64,000 nt of DNA, taken from NCBI GenBank assembly GCA_023213395.1, contig CM041465.1:242737741-242801740 (forward strand), read 5' to 3'. The notes beneath the pieces were generated by a model. That model was not told the origin of the DNA. It did not search any database and saw only the letters and a program-made list of their open reading frames with translations. The first letter of the stretch is position 1. Every line of letters begins with the position of its first letter. Both the position numbers and the translations under genes were made by a program. Below, piece after piece: positions 44,791 through 56,960 of the stretch. The DNA is from Cycas panzhihuaensis. Its lineage: Eukaryota > Cycadophyta.

Positions 44791-45711
44791 AGCTAGTTAA
44801 ATTAGGTTGTTAGAGACATTGCCAAATAAAATATGGTCATGTTGGCTACTCGCATCAAGATCTCATCATAGTCAATCCCCTACTCTTATTTGAAACCTTT
44901 TTTTACAAGGCAAGTTTTATGATGCTTAACGATACCATCTACATAGAATTTTATCTTGTATAGCCATCTATAATTAATTTCCTTTTTCTTAGGTGGAAAT
45001 TTAGTTAGCTTCCAAGTGCCATTTTTAATAATGGAGTTTATTTCTTCATCTATAATTACTTTCTATGTTTAGTCTTTGATTACCTCTTCAAACATGGAAG
45101 GCTCAGGTTTTCAAGAGCACATGCCATTAAGGTAAACTTTATAGAGTGTCTTATTTTTTAATGCCTTTTGGTAGTTGTGGGAAGAGTAGGAGCATTCTTT
45201 AATAGTTATTATACCCATTTAAGAGGTGACTAAATGCTGATAGCTTCCACTTAAAGGTCATCAATTGAAATTAGTGGCAAGGTTATACTTGCTTGAGTTG
45301 TTGATGTAAAGGTTGCTGAAATTGATGAAGGACCTAGAGTGTAGGAGGAGGTTGGTATTAATGGTTTCATAATTTATTCGAGAGTCATTTGAGATATACG
45401 AACTTTATCTATAATTATAAATTGAGGTTGGGGTAGAGTTAGGTCCTATGTATCTTCTACAAATATTACATCTTGTGTTGTATAAGCTTAGTTTCCATCC
45501 ATGTTAAATACTTTGTAGGCTTTACAACTAGGTACATAGCTAAGGAAGATGTATTTTAGGCTCTTATTATTAAGCTTCTTTATGCTGTCCTTTGGAATAA
45601 GTTTGTATGATGTACATTAAAAAATCTTCAAGTGTGCTACTATTAGTTTCTAACTTGACCAAGCTTCTTCAAGAGTAATGTTCCTAACTGTAATTGTAGG
45701 ACTTGTATTGG
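44791..45711 (-). pseudogene. Family B RT start and integrase C-terminus, broken
   Basis: Minus-strand reading: VRNITLEEAWSS (45650-45690), KLIPKDSIKKLNNKSLKYIFLSYVPSCKAYKVF (about 45490-45620), TTQDVIFVEDT, then linker and RT start (KYKA.., KWLYKIKFYVDG near 44935-44985). These match family B copy 1 at 3860-4120 and 4575-4640. Ends at the family A insertion. Confidence 0.8.
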
Positions 45712-48668
45712 TGTTTCCCAGCTACTAGGAATGGGTTCTTGGTAAGTTGACTCAGGTAAGTATAGGTATATTTCTAGAATTTACCTTTGTTACTTCTATA
45801 GAAAGGTAAACTGCATCCCTTCATTGCATGGATGATTGATACATTTGAGTGACCATCTTGCATCTCTGCTTGGTCATATTGCTTGATATTTTTTCAACCT
45901 ATGATGATCAGTGGGACATGCATCCCCATGGTACTCCACAACCCTCCTATGCACCTCTATGTTGTCCTAAGCACCACTCAGTCTGTGTGATCCATAACAC
46001 CCCATTACCATATCATAGCCCTTAGCATCCTACTAAGTGTGATTGGCACATCCTTATTCCAATTGTCAGTTCCCTAAGAACCGTACCACTCTAGTACCCC
46101 ATCCGGCCTAGGTCATCCTCTTCATATGACTATCTTTAGCCACTTGGATAGAGGGTTGGCCTCTCCTAGGCCTGCGGTACTCTCCTTTAGGTCTCTCAGG
46201 TATCCACTTTTGTCATATTTTCAGATTTCTCACCGCACCGTGGCAAATATCACGATACCATGGTAAACTTCATGGTACCATGAAGTTTACCATGTGTTGA
46301 CTGTCACTTGGAATTTTTAAAAATCTACCATAGAAAATTTCACTTTTTTTACAAAATTGGCACATAGCTTTAACACCTCTCAAGTCCTACCTCATCCCTA
46401 ATCATCCATTCAGCTAAGGGTTAGTTATAAATCTCAAAAGAACTTCATTTTCCATCTCTTCTTTCATTGACTCTCCTCTCTTCTCTTTCTTCCACAGGCA
46501 GTTTTCTATAGGAATACCCTACAACACCTGAGTTCCATGTGCTCTAACCTAGGATCCACCCTCTTCAACTTGGATCCATGATAGCAGACTTGCCAACAAA
46601 CGTCTTCAAGCAAGGATTCACTCCAAGTTTTGCCTCCATGTCCTTTTAACAAGTTTCAGCAAGTTTGTTTCCAGGTTACAACATCCTCCTAAGGACCCCC
46701 CTGTAAGCATCTTAGATTTGTTATTTCCTACCATTTTTAGGGGAAGACTTACCTTTAACTCAGCCCAATAGGTATTACCTCATTTTTACTCCATTTCTTT
46801 CCTTTAAACTATCTCATAAGAGGTTAGATCATTAGAATATATTTCCTTTTTTCTATTTTCTAATGCATACAGGAGGCAGTCCCTCTGTTTCTTTCTTTTT
46901 TACCTACATCACCTTCTTGCCCTCTCCTAGTTTCTTCTAAGGAGGCTACATGAGAGGATCCAAAAGAGTGAGAGAAAGGATCCAAGGTGTGTTCTATACC
47001 CTACTAGGCCTGCTCCTCAAGGGCAACCCCCTTCTCCTCTTTCCTCTCTTCTAGTCGTGCCTTTATTGAGCTACTAGGGAGTCTTGAAGAATAGGGCAGT
47101 GCTAGATATCAACGTATGAAGCCCCTTGATGTGCTGTTTCCAAGCTTGAGCAACTCTTTTAGGTAGATTTCTAGCCCCAAATAGTGTCTCTCCTCCACCT
47201 TGGGTCTTGACTTGGCCAACATTGTAATTTGTTATACACAACAACACTTGCAACATAGGCAACATTTGCGAACCTCATACTATTTGTTTCTCCTATTATT
47301 TACTGCCATTAGGTTGTCTCGACCTACTATTTTCTGTGTCTAAGGGTAGTATGGAGGTGCACTTGTTGGAGGATTTACCATTTTAAGGCTAACCTCCCCC
47401 ATACCTTATCTTGTGTTGTTGGCTCTTGGGAGATGTAGAGTTGTTCTTTGGTTGGAAGATCACTTAACTTAAAGTACTTTAACTTGTAGTATTTTAGTAT
47501 TTTATTACATATATACATATATTTACTTGCCATTATAGTAGCCCCTTAGAAAAGGGAAAAAAACCTTTGTGATTGTAGGCTTATCGTGCCATTTGTGAAG
47601 AAGGAAAAACCGTAACAATCTAGGTATGTTTCTTGGCTTTCCTTTTCCTTGGTTACTTTATCTTTTATGTAGCTCCTTTTCCTTTATGTTTATCTTGCTT
47701 TCTTCCTTTTGTTTTAGAGGAGGTAAGGAAGCCCCTACGCCACTTGTTCGTTAGGAGAGGGAAAAGAAAAGCAGGCGTGGCATAAGGCAGAGACTCCATT
47801 TCAACTGCATCATCTTTCTAGGTATGCCACCTTCTATTTGTAGTTTTTTTTTTAATTTATTTAGTTTGTTTATTTACATGAAAAGAACATAAAGAAAAAA
47901 AGTAAAAGATAACTAACTTGGACCATTTATTTGCACACTAGTTTGCACTTTAGGAAAGAGCATTCGATAGGAGATATCCCTTTTCATCTTTCTGTTCAAT
48001 TGCATACGACCCCCTAGGGTTTACCATATTATTGTGCATTTTGTATGATATTGGTTTTCCTCTTTTCTTTTGCTTTCCCTTGCTTAAAGTAAAGTGAGAG
48101 CGGGGATTTATATTTGAGAAGAAACGAGAGAAAAAAGGTGTATTTGATGTCTTTTACACATATATGCTTCATTTGTCTTTTGTTTGTATACACAAATAAT
48201 TAGTCACCATTTTGTTATACATAGGAAGTAGAATCCCTCTCGCATTGGGTGGTAGGAACCTCTTCCATCACCATTCTTTATTCTTCTAACACTACCCTTA
48301 TGAATAGATACCTCCTGCTACTTATCTACATATATCCCATCTACATCCCTTCATCTTCCATGAGGATCCACTTCCTCGTTGTGTCGTGCCTTCCCCTTTC
48401 AGCCATTCAAGGGTGGGAAGACCCCTATTTTGAGGTTACTTGAGTAATTAAGGACATCCCTTGCTTGTGCTACCCTCCAAAGTCTAAAGCTAAGTTACCT
48501 TAAGGAAGTTGTGTGTCATTCATGGGTCTCAAACTTGCGTTTTAATGCACGGACGCTTTATATGGGTGCTTCCTTTCACTTATTGGATTGACCCCTTCAT
48601 TCTAGAGCCTTCCATTTATAGTTCTAATCCTAACCAGGTGTAGTTACCATCCCATAGATGTGATTCCA
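45712..48668 (+). repeat. Solo LTR of gypsy family G1 (2957 bp)
   Basis: Starts TGTTTCCCAGCTACTAGGAATGG, like the G1 5' LTR start, and ends CCCATAGATGTGATTCCA, like the G1 LTR end. Flanked by ATTGG (45707-45711) and GTTGG (48669-48673), a 4/5 match consistent with a target duplication. No G1 interior is attached. It interrupts a family B integrase exactly within YLTN. ORFs inside (47074-47265, 48249-48443) are not known proteins; the latter resembles part of the 18001-18765 frame. Confidence 0.88.
46259..46294. repeat. 36-bp perfect palindrome in the G1 solo LTR
   Basis: CATGGTAAACTTCATGGT followed by its exact reverse complement, centred between 46276 and 46277 on GGTACC. The preceding CACCGCACCGTGGCAAATATCACGATAC is a related degraded unit. 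Corresponding palindromic clusters occur in the three other G1 LTRs. Confidence 0.9.
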
Positions 48669-49202
48669 GTTGGTTAGATATATAGTTATGGCTATGGCAT
48701 TAATTCAAAATCTCTCAAGACTTGCAACACTAAGCATGACTTTCCCTTTGTTCACCAATGTCTAGTTCATCCTTTTGGCTACACCATTTTATTATGTTAT
48801 ACAAGGTGCTAAGAATTGGCATTGGATGCCATGTTCCTTACAAAATTTATTGAACTAATTAGAAATATACTCACCATCATTATATAAACTGGGGGTCTTG
48901 ATTATCATACCACTTTTATTTTCAATTGTAGCTTTGAACTCTTTGAATTTGTTTAGGGCTTGGTACTTATTCCTAAAGAAGTAGACCCATACTTTTCTTA
49001 AGAAGTCATATATGAAGGTGATGAAATGCATACTCTCATTGAGTGATTGGATAAACATGGATCTATAAATATTTGAGTGGACCAACTCTAATAGTTATGA
49101 GACTCTCCATGTATTTTTAGAAGGGGATTTTTCTCTCAGCTACTTTTCCTTGATGCAAGTCTTGCATATGCTACTATATCTCTTAATTTTTGGTAAACCA
49201 TA
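48669..49202 (-). pseudogene. Family B integrase core, broken
   Basis: Minus-strand ORF 49085-48855: HSNIYRSMFIQSLNESMHFITFIYDFLRKVWVYFFRNKYQALNKFKEFKATIENKSGMIIKT, NDGEYI. The expected Asp of HSD/HSN is changed to Asn and the Asp of SDNG to Asn. It continues CKEHGIQCQFLAP, NGVAKRMN and VNKGKVMLSVASLERF up to the solo LTR. The zinc-binding segment (VYQKLRDI..ICKTC) is cut at 49202 by the next insertion. Confidence 0.85.
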
Positions 49203-49548
49203 TGTTGGAATATGGAGAGAAGATTGGAGAAAATGAACTTATAAATCATTGAGAGCATAATTATAACATAGCATTCTATTCAATCCATCGTAGAAAAGTA
49301 CATTTAAAAATCCTTTATTAAAGGTGGTGTCGATGAATACCAAGGTTTTATACCCCATAAAATATATACTTGGGAGGAAGGAGGGAATCATCCTCAACCT
49401 CTAAATTTAAAATAATATAAAATAATAACAAAGCATTAAAATACTAACAATGTACAATAAAATAATATTACCTTAACTTACCATGAAGATGTGTGCAACT
49501 CGCATGTTTCCAATGGTGGGAACTAGGTGAGGAACATTAACCCCAACA
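49203..49548 (-). repeat. LTR of copia-like element C (346 bp)
   Basis: Minus-strand TGTTGGGGTTAATG after a purine tract (AAAGGGGAGTA, 49549-49559), running to CCATATTCCAACA at 49203. The last 45 bp resemble the LTR end at 52588-52632; the rest does not. The left flank is CCATA. Confidence 0.6.
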
Positions 49549-50261
49549 TACTCCCCTTTAATATTCATAACATTCATCTTCAACTTCTTTTTGAAATTGT
49601 GGTACATATGCTTTTGGAATACTTTGAAAAGGTGATTAAACTCATGTCTTGTATCTTTATCTTCATCTTTGATATGGTCATGAACTTACATCATTGTCGT
49701 TTCTATGTAGTCTTCAACAAAGTGTAATTCAAATATATGTATGACTTGCTTCAAAAGAATATGAATATCTTCATATTTGAATTTGTCTCCTTAATAAGAG
49801 TCAATCAGGTCAAATAAATATGTAGCCTCATTAAATATGACATTGTGATAAAAAATCTTATTGGAATATTCAATATTACATGGAACATTAGACTTTTCAT
49901 CAATAATCACATGTTCTATCATCTTCCTCACAAGAAACACATCATCAATATAGCTAAATTTATTTAATTCTAAAGTTTCTCCCCCATAAATCGAATCTAA
50001 AGTATCCCAAATAGATTTAGATGTGGTCATATCACAAACATGAGTGAGTACATCATCATTTATTGTACAAAATATTAATGCTAAGACTTTATTATCCTTT
50101 TTTAAATTTTCTTTAAAATTTTATTCATCTTCTAAGTAACCATACTCTATAAATTTCCAAAGGTCATTTACCATAAAATGTGTTTTTAATATGTATCTCT
50201 AAATGTGTAAATTAGTTCCATCAAATATTGAAAACCTTGTGTTATCAAAGTTCTTTGCCAT
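49549..50261 (-). pseudogene. copia-type gag (element C)
   Basis: From Met at 50261: MAKNFDNTRFSIFDGTNLHI, one stop where Trp is usual, RYILKTHFMVNDLWKFIEYG, then ALIFCTINDDVLTHVCDMTTSKSIWDTLDSIYGG (ORF 50030-49791), the UBN2/DUF4219-like gag of plant copia elements. It continues weakly to about 49560. No protease or pol follows before the LTR, so the element is gag-only as preserved. Confidence 0.6.
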
Positions 50262-52574
50262 TATAAGAAACTTTTAGTGCATAAACTTAATGTATTGTCT
50301 TAATGAATAAATAAAGACTTCTAATGAGTGAATAGCTTAAAGTAAGCAATAAATTCTCTTTCAATAAATTCCAACATAAATTCCTTAATCAAGGTAGGTA
50401 GGCAATAATATGAAATCAAATAATGCAGGATAAGTGTTCCTTTTGAAATATATAATCAATGATTCCTTCAAAATGATTTATATAAACCTTAAAGGTAAAG
50501 GCCTAAAATAAGCCAAAGATGATTTGAAATATATATACTATCTTTTAAATGAATGCCTTTATAAATCAATGATAAATAGCTTGATAACAAAGGAAAATAT
50601 ATCCTTCAAGTTAGATTCAAGAATACTATTTACAAGATAACTTTCATGAGGGTTCAAATAAGCTTTGAAAAAGAGTAAAGTGCTTAGAATACTTATATGC
50701 AATAGAATGCACCTTGAAAATGCTTTGAAAACTAAAATAAAGCCAAATACACATTCATTATATAGATGAAATCATTAAGAGTAAATGTAAGCTCTTTTAA
50801 ATTAAACAAATGTACATGTATACTTGAAATATGCTTATAAAATAAACCTTAAATGAATGCCTTAAAAGAAATAATAATTGGTATAAAATAAATAATAAAT
50901 AAGCTTTAAGAGGGATTTAAATCAAATTTATAAGTTAGAAGATAAAATAAAATATTAAAAGTAGAGTTGTAAGGTGTTAGAATTTACCAATTTAATGATT
51001 TTGATCTAGGGGAGGCTCCTTCACCTCAAGAGGCTAAAATAGAGCTATATAGTTGTAAAAAATAATTGTGAGCCTCTAAAAATAATTAAAGTCTAAATCA
51101 ACTAATTAGTAGCTCAATATTGAAGAAATATATTGAATTTGAGTGAAAATTTTACTTTAAATATTCAAAAAATTATCCAACTAAGATTAAATCAAAACCC
51201 TAATTTTATCAACTTTAAAAACCTATAAAATAGTATCAAATCATAATGAAACCTATTTCAATATGTAGAGCATCAAAAAATCTTTTTGATAGATCTAACC
51301 ATTTGGAAAATAGAGTTCTAGAACTTAAGATATTAAAGAAATAATACAAGGACCTCTTTTAGGATTCAAAATTAAGAAGGAAAGGGGCTAAGCCCCTTAG
51401 ATCAATAAGGTTTGGTTACCTAGGGGTCAATATGACCACTTGGTAAGGTACGAAGGGGGCTAGGACTTTAAAATTTATAAAATATAAAAAATATTTTTTA
51501 AATAATTAAAATTTATAAAAAATAGCTTAATATTATTTAGAATTTGCCTAAAAGGAGGTCGTATGGAGCAAATAGAACTAGAGAGCCTAAGCTGAAGTGG
51601 GATAACACCAAGTTACACCCCTAGATTCTAAATATTATCAAATTTAATTAAATTAAACTCAAACTTTAGAAAAAATAAAATAAATTAATAAAAATAAATG
51701 AAATTTAATTGTACATAGGCTTTACATGATCCAGCAGATATAATGGTGATCCAGAGAGGATTTCTCATAAATGAGTTAATGAAATATAGTTTTGTCTTCT
51801 CTACTAGCTAAATGACATAGAGATAGATAAAATGAGCAGTCATAAGTGTCAGTTTCATTAATGGAATAGAGATCTATAGAGGTTTAAAATCAAAGGATCC
51901 TCTTTGGTCCAAAAAAATAAAAAATAGAGAAGCAATCAATTAAATTAGATCCAAAAACTATCAGATGGAGTCAAAGATCTTCTCAGCTACTCAAGGTAGT
52001 ACGAGGATCTTTTAAAGATGAAAAATAGGTGATGTAGGACATCACATAAGGGAAAATAACAAATCCATGTAGTTGAAGGTGCAAGGTCAACATAAGGTCG
52101 ATGGAAGAGGATTCAAGGAGCCAAGATGTCAACGGAGGGTTCACGCAGTGAGTCACAGGGTCCTAAAGAGCTCACACAGAGAGATAAAATAGAGGAAACA
52201 AACACAAGTCATACAGAGTTCATGAAGAGGGCTCATAGAGGATGTAGCATTAAATGGAGTCATACAACATGTAGAGGCATGAGAGAACCAAACAGAGGAT
52301 GAATGGGGTTATACAACATGTAGAGCAGCTTGCAGGGAGATAGAGACACCACATAAAACTTATGGGAAGCTGGGATGACTCACATAGAATCATGTAGCCA
52401 TAAAGAAAGCTAAATAAAGACTATATACACAAATATATTATGGAATATAAAGATATATCAATGGTAATATAAGCTTTAATATATAAATATAATAAATTTA
52501 ATGTAATAATAATAAACAAAGTATTTACAACGTGAACCTAGAATGCTCCAATACCAAATGTTACCAAGATCTTC
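50262..52574. other. 2.3-kb region without a recognisable gene
   Basis: AT-rich on the left (50300-51000). Near 51360-51480 there is a GGGGCTAAGCCCC hairpin and a GGGTCAA..AAGGGGGCTAGGAC stretch. A purine-rich tract lies at 52040-52400, with ACAACATGTAGAG repeated at about 52264 and 52314. By position it is the leader of element C or the remains of another insertion. I see no coding sequence. Confidence 0.45.
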
Positions 52575-52585
52575 CTCTAATACCA
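52575..52585 (-). other. Candidate primer binding site left of the shared LTR
   Basis: Minus strand TGGTATTAGAG, one transition from TGGTATCAGAG, two bases from the LTR end at 52588. Indicates that an interior extends to lower coordinates. Confidence 0.5.
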
Positions 52586-52587
52586 AA

Positions 52588-52932
52588 TGTTAGAATATGG
52601 AGAATAGAATGGAGCAGATAAACTCATAAAAGACTCATCCACAACCATGTTACATGTGTCGTTACATAAGAATATATAGACATAACATTACAAGATATCA
52701 CCTTGTGGTTTTAAAATATAATGGGCATAAACCATAGGTTGACAAAGACCCCTATAAGACACCAAAAAAATTTTCTTGGGGGTTCCTGCCCCTGACCCCC
52801 TACCTAGGGGGTTGCTGACCTCCTAGACCCCTCAACCGAGGGCCCTATAATGGGCCCCCAAACCATACAAAGGGGCTTGGGTGTAATGCATATACACATG
52901 TAATACTTGTAAAGTATTCAACATATTTAACA
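52588..52932 (-). repeat. LTR between elements C and D (345 bp)
   Basis: Minus strand TGTTAAATATG after purine tract GTGGGAGAT (52933-52941), to CCATATTCTAACA at 52588. The stretch AAAGACTCATCC..ATTACAAGATA recurs at 56867-56930, marking the 5' LTR of element D. Holds runs of G and C with hairpin potential at 52780-52862. It has a purine tract on one side and a primer site on the other. Confidence 0.72.
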
Positions 52933-52944
52933 ATCTCCCACTTG

Positions 52945-54560
52945 TTGAACACTTTACAAGAAACTTGCATCTATAACTACTTAATGCCAAAATCAAACAC
53001 ACCCATTGCATTTCTACACCATTTAAATTTTTTTGTGCTAATAATCTTGGTCAATGAGTTTGTAACATTCTCTTGTGTAGCAATCTTTTAAAAATCCACC
53101 TTGTAATCTTGAACCATTTCTCTCACAAAATGGAATTGTACATTAATATACTTTGACTGAGCATGAAAAATAAGATTCTTTGCTAGGTAGATTACGCTTT
53201 GATTATCACAATCTATCCTCATAACATTCTACTTGAAGCCAATATCTGCGTATAATCTCTATAACCAAATCGCTTCCTTGCATGCATGAGTAGCTACCAT
53301 ATACTCTGCTTATGTGCTTAAAAGTGCCATAACTTACTGTCCCTTACTCATCCAACTGACTATGCCACCATAAAGGGTAAAAGCACACCCGTTTGTAGAT
53401 CTTTTGCTATTAAGATCTCTAGTCCAATTAGCATCAATAAAACCTCTCAAGTTCACTATTCTACACTCTATGGGATCTCCTTAATAGCAAATTCCATAGT
53501 TTGATGTACCCCACAGATAATTAAAAGTCCTTTTCATAGCCACCTAATGCTCCCTACTCAGGTTTGACATATACCTGCTTCCTACTCCCACTGCATGGGC
53601 AATTTATGATTGAGTGCAAACCATCACATATGTTAGGCTACCAACAATACTAGCATAAGGGAAAAATGCCATGTATTTAACTTCTTGGCAAGTCTTTGGG
53701 TATTGTTCAACTGATAGTTTTATGCTAATAAGAAGAGGAACATTAACTAGTTTACTATTCTACAACCTAAACTGTTGCAATATTATCTTAATATACTATC
53801 ATTAGCTAAGACAAATCTTCCTATTTCTCCTCTCCCTTCTAATCTCAATGACCAAAATAAAATGTACAACACAATGGTCCTTCATCTCAAAGTAATATGC
53901 TAGTTGGTATTTTATAAGTTCGTTCATTTCTTTATTATTATCAACTAAAAGGATGTCATTAACATATAAAGCTAAAATAATAAAATGATCACAAACCTAC
54001 TTATAATTAACACAATAATCTGCTTTGCTATGCACAAAGCCATTTGCTAATATATGTGATTCAAATTTTTGATACCACATCCTTGGTGATTATTTTAAGC
54101 CATATAATAACTTCTTCAACCTACACACCATATTCTTTTTTCTTGTAACTTCAAACCATTTAGGTTGTAATATATAAATTTCTTCCTCGAGGTCACTATG
54201 AAGAAATGTAGTCTTTACATCCATTTGATCCACCTCAAGGTAATAGGTAGTTGCTACAACCAACAAAAGTCTAATTAAAGTAACTTTTACAACAGGAAAA
54301 AATACCTCACCAAAATCTATTTCCTTGACTTAGGAATCGCCCTTTGCTATGAAGTGAGCCTTGTACTTTTCCACAGTACCATCTACCTAGAACTTCTTCT
54401 TAAAGAACCATTTCTTATCAATAGGTTTTCTACCATTAGGTAGATCCACCAAATCCCATGTGTTATTTTTGTCCAAGGCCATCATTTCTTCTTGTATAGC
54501 CTTCATCCAAAGTTAGCTCTCTTTCGACTCTAAAGTGTCCCAAATAGTACCTGGATCATC
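52945..54560 (-). pseudogene. Element D RT and RNase H, broken
   Basis: RT: NTWDLVDLPNGRKPIDKKWFFKKK (about 54385-54460), IDFGEVFFPVVKVTLIRLLL, DVKTTFLHSDLEEEIYIL, CRLKKLLYGLK (about 54095-54130) and IILALYVNDILLVDNNKEM (about 53935-53985; YVDD changed to YVND). RNase H: AEYMVATHACKEAIWL (about 53265-53310), CDNQSVIYLAKN (about 53175-53215) and SKYINVQFHFVREMV (about 53115-53165). Numerous stops. Confidence 0.85.
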
Positions 54561-54869
54561 ATCTATAGTAGATAAAACAAAAGAGGAGCAATAAAACTCT
54601 TCAAGAATATACTTATCAGGCTATCTTCTCTCATGAGTTGATCTTCTCAAGATGTAGGGTTCTTGAGGTTAAATTATCTCTACAACTAGTCCTTCATGTT
54701 TAGTTGACTCATATTCTGATGTATAGTCTTTATTCCTTACCTCAAATTGTTCCTTCTTAGAGTGTTCCTCCTTTAGTTCTTCATCCTACTTTAGAGACTT
54801 GAACTTCTCTCTAAAGACAACATCACAACTATACACCACCTTTTGTGTTTTAAGGTTATAAAGTTTATA

Positions 54870-55480
54870 CCCTTTAACACCATCATCGTAGCCATGAAAA
54901 TAATCTTTTATACTTTGAAATCAAGCTTAGTCCTCTACTATCTAGGAACATGCACAAAAGCTTCACAACCAAAACTCTAAGATGACTAAGAGGTGGTTTC
55001 TTACCAGACCATACTTCTTTAGGTGTTTTGTATACTAAGGTAGTTATTATTGATTTGTTTATTAGATAGCTTCTAATCATCATAGCCTCATCCTAGAATT
55101 TCTTCTCTAATCTAGTAGCACTAAGTATACTCCTTGATCTCTCCACTAAGGTCCTATTCATTCTTTTATCAACTCCATTCTATTATAGTGTATAGAGAAT
55201 TATCTTTTGTCTTGCTATCCTACTACTTATAGAACTGCTTAAACTCCTTTAAGCAAAAGTTACCTCCATTATCAGTCCTCAATACCTTAATTTACCTGTC
55301 ACTCTGATTCTCAACTAAGGCCTTGAATTCTTTAAATTTACTAAAGACTTCAAATTTTTGTTTGAGAAAGTATAGCCATGTATTTTTTAAGAAATCATCT
55401 ATGAATAAGATAATGTATTTACACCCACCCAATGAGGGTACATCAATAAGTCCAAAAACATCATTGTATACTAATTACAA
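54870..55480 (-). pseudogene. Element D integrase, broken
   Basis: NGVDKRMNRTLVERSRSILSATRLEKKF (about 55090-55190), then ORF 55083-54883: MMIRSYLINKSIITTLVYKTPKEVWSGKKPPLSHLRV, the copia TPxEVWxGxKPxxxHLRxFG region. An upstream core with ..LRTDNGGNF-like sequence lies near 55260-55290. Stops separate the parts. Confidence 0.8.
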
Positions 55481-55739
55481 AATACCCTTTTCTCTCTTTG
55501 AGCTTAAAGGAAAACTAACTAGGAATATGACTCACATTAAGGATGGTTTTAATTCTTCTATCCCTAAATCAAACCTTTACCCTTCCATGACCCATAATTT
55601 TATATGGGTAATGATCTCCAAGAAATACTTCACCTCTATCAATACTTGTATATTTACAAAACCACTCCTTATGGGGAATAACATGAAGTAAAGCACTAGA
55701 GTTAATTAACCAAGACTCAATATTTTACAACTTACCTGA

Positions 55740-56530
55740 GGTTGCCAAATAAACATCGCCATCAACTTCATCAGAGGCTTTTACTACCATGAAGAAGTAA
55801 CTTTAAGTGACTTTCCCTTATCAATCTTAACTTGATACTAGCTCTTCAAATGGCCAGCCTTCCAACATCTCCAGTATACCAAGAGGCCTCTACCTAGAGA
55901 TTTAGTTTTTTCTCTAGATTTTGGCCATCTATTTTTGGGCCTTTGTTGGTTACGATCCAACATTTGACCTCTCACTACTAATGCTTCTTTCAAATAATCC
56001 TCAAAAGATTTTTATCTTGTCTCTTCTAATAGTAGAGTAGCAACAACATTATTAAATTTTAGGGTGGGAACAACCATACTTCTAATCATCATCACAAGAT
56101 TATCCTAAGAATTAGAAAGCAAATATAACGGGGTAATACACTTGTCTTCTTCAAACATTATTATCTCAACTAAAATGAGTTGGATCACCATGGCGTTAAA
56201 TGTAGTGAGATGATCTACAAATGCATCTCTATCACTCATCTTGAGTGAATACAATATTTTTTGAAGAAATAACTTATTAACTAAGGACTTAGTCTGATAT
56301 AAAGTCTTTAACTTTCTCCATAGATCTTTGGCCGTAGACTCTGTGGCAACATTCAACAACATTGTGTTTAAAAGGTATAACCTTATCAAACTAATTACCT
56401 TTCGATCAAGCTTCTTCCAATCTTTATCAACCATATTCACAAGCTCTATTCTTGCTACAACGATCCACTGATCCTTCTCAACGAGGATATCTTCCATCTT
56501 TAAGCTTCCACAACTCAAAGTTCTAGTCAT
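55740..56530 (-). pseudogene. Element D gag and zinc knuckle
   Basis: ORF 56530-56105: LSCGSLKMEDILVEKDQWI, WKKLDRKVISLIRLYLLNTMLLNVATESTAKDLWRKLKTLYQTKSLVNKLFLQKILYSLKM and FNAMVIQL, a clear copia UBN2-type gag. Downstream: RMILQKRS-like, then WRCWKAGHLKS (CCHC-type knuckle with altered first Cys, near 55845-55875) and protease traces to about 55740. Confidence 0.85.
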
Positions 56531-56652
56531 TGAACTTTTTAATCTCCATCTTTATAATGCTTATCATGATCTTTGTACTTAAGTTCACTAAACAAGGATC
56601 CCACTTATCAAATGGCTTCCCACAGAACTAAAACCCTTAGCTTTGATACCAA

Positions 56653-56960
56653 ATAAAGAGAATATAACCACAGAAGTAATGTGATAACAAAACTTTAAAC
56701 CATACAAAGAACAAATAGCATAAACAAGTCAACTGCTCAATAAAGAACACTAGGAGATTTAGGTCTAAGCATAGACTTTTTATTAATCTAAGTAATAACT
56801 AAAGAATTACAAAGATAAATAAATCCCAACTCTTCTCATTGACTTATCAAAGACTCATCCATAGCTATATTACATATTCCATTACATAAGAATATATGTA
56901 CATAACATTACAAGATACTACCTTGTAATTTTATGTATATATATTCTTTTTCTTATCATA
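56653..56960 (-). repeat. Degenerate 5' LTR of element D
   Basis: Begins next to the primer site at 56641-56651. 56867-56930 aligns with 52628-52692 (AAGACTCATCC, TTACATAAGAATATAT, ACATAACATTACAAGATA). The 56653-56860 part aligns poorly, and the outer end is not fixed. Confidence 0.55.

Larger units (their letters stand above)
37650..49202 (-). mobile_element. Family B copia (copy 2, minus), opened by two insertions and truncated by a third
   Basis: Pieces on the minus strand: 3' LTR 37650-38263, RT/RNase H 38264-39465, then a family A element (39466-44785), RT start and integrase C-terminus 44791-45711, then a G1 solo LTR (45712-48668), integrase core 48669-49202. The coding frame reads across both insertion points once the insert and one target copy are removed, for example YLTN..VRNITLEEAW across the solo LTR. 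The 5' part lies beyond the C/D complex and was not found. Confidence 0.82.
52588..56960 (-). mobile_element. Copia element D (minus), with degenerate 5' LTR
   Basis: 3' LTR 52588-52932, RNase H and RT, integrase, protease/zinc knuckle, gag, primer site 56641-56651 (minus strand TGGTATCAAAG), 5' LTR remains to about 56960. Copia gene order on the minus strand. The target duplication could not be established because the 5' LTR end is eroded. Confidence 0.8.

Noticed and set aside
45712-48668. Considered as a separate unknown insertion with its own genes.
   Set aside because: Start, end and palindrome cluster match the G1 LTRs. The ORFs inside are short and unsupported, so it is a solo LTR.
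55323-55691. 122-codon plus ORF.
   Set aside because: Opposite the minus-strand element D integrase and protease region. No plausible plant protein.
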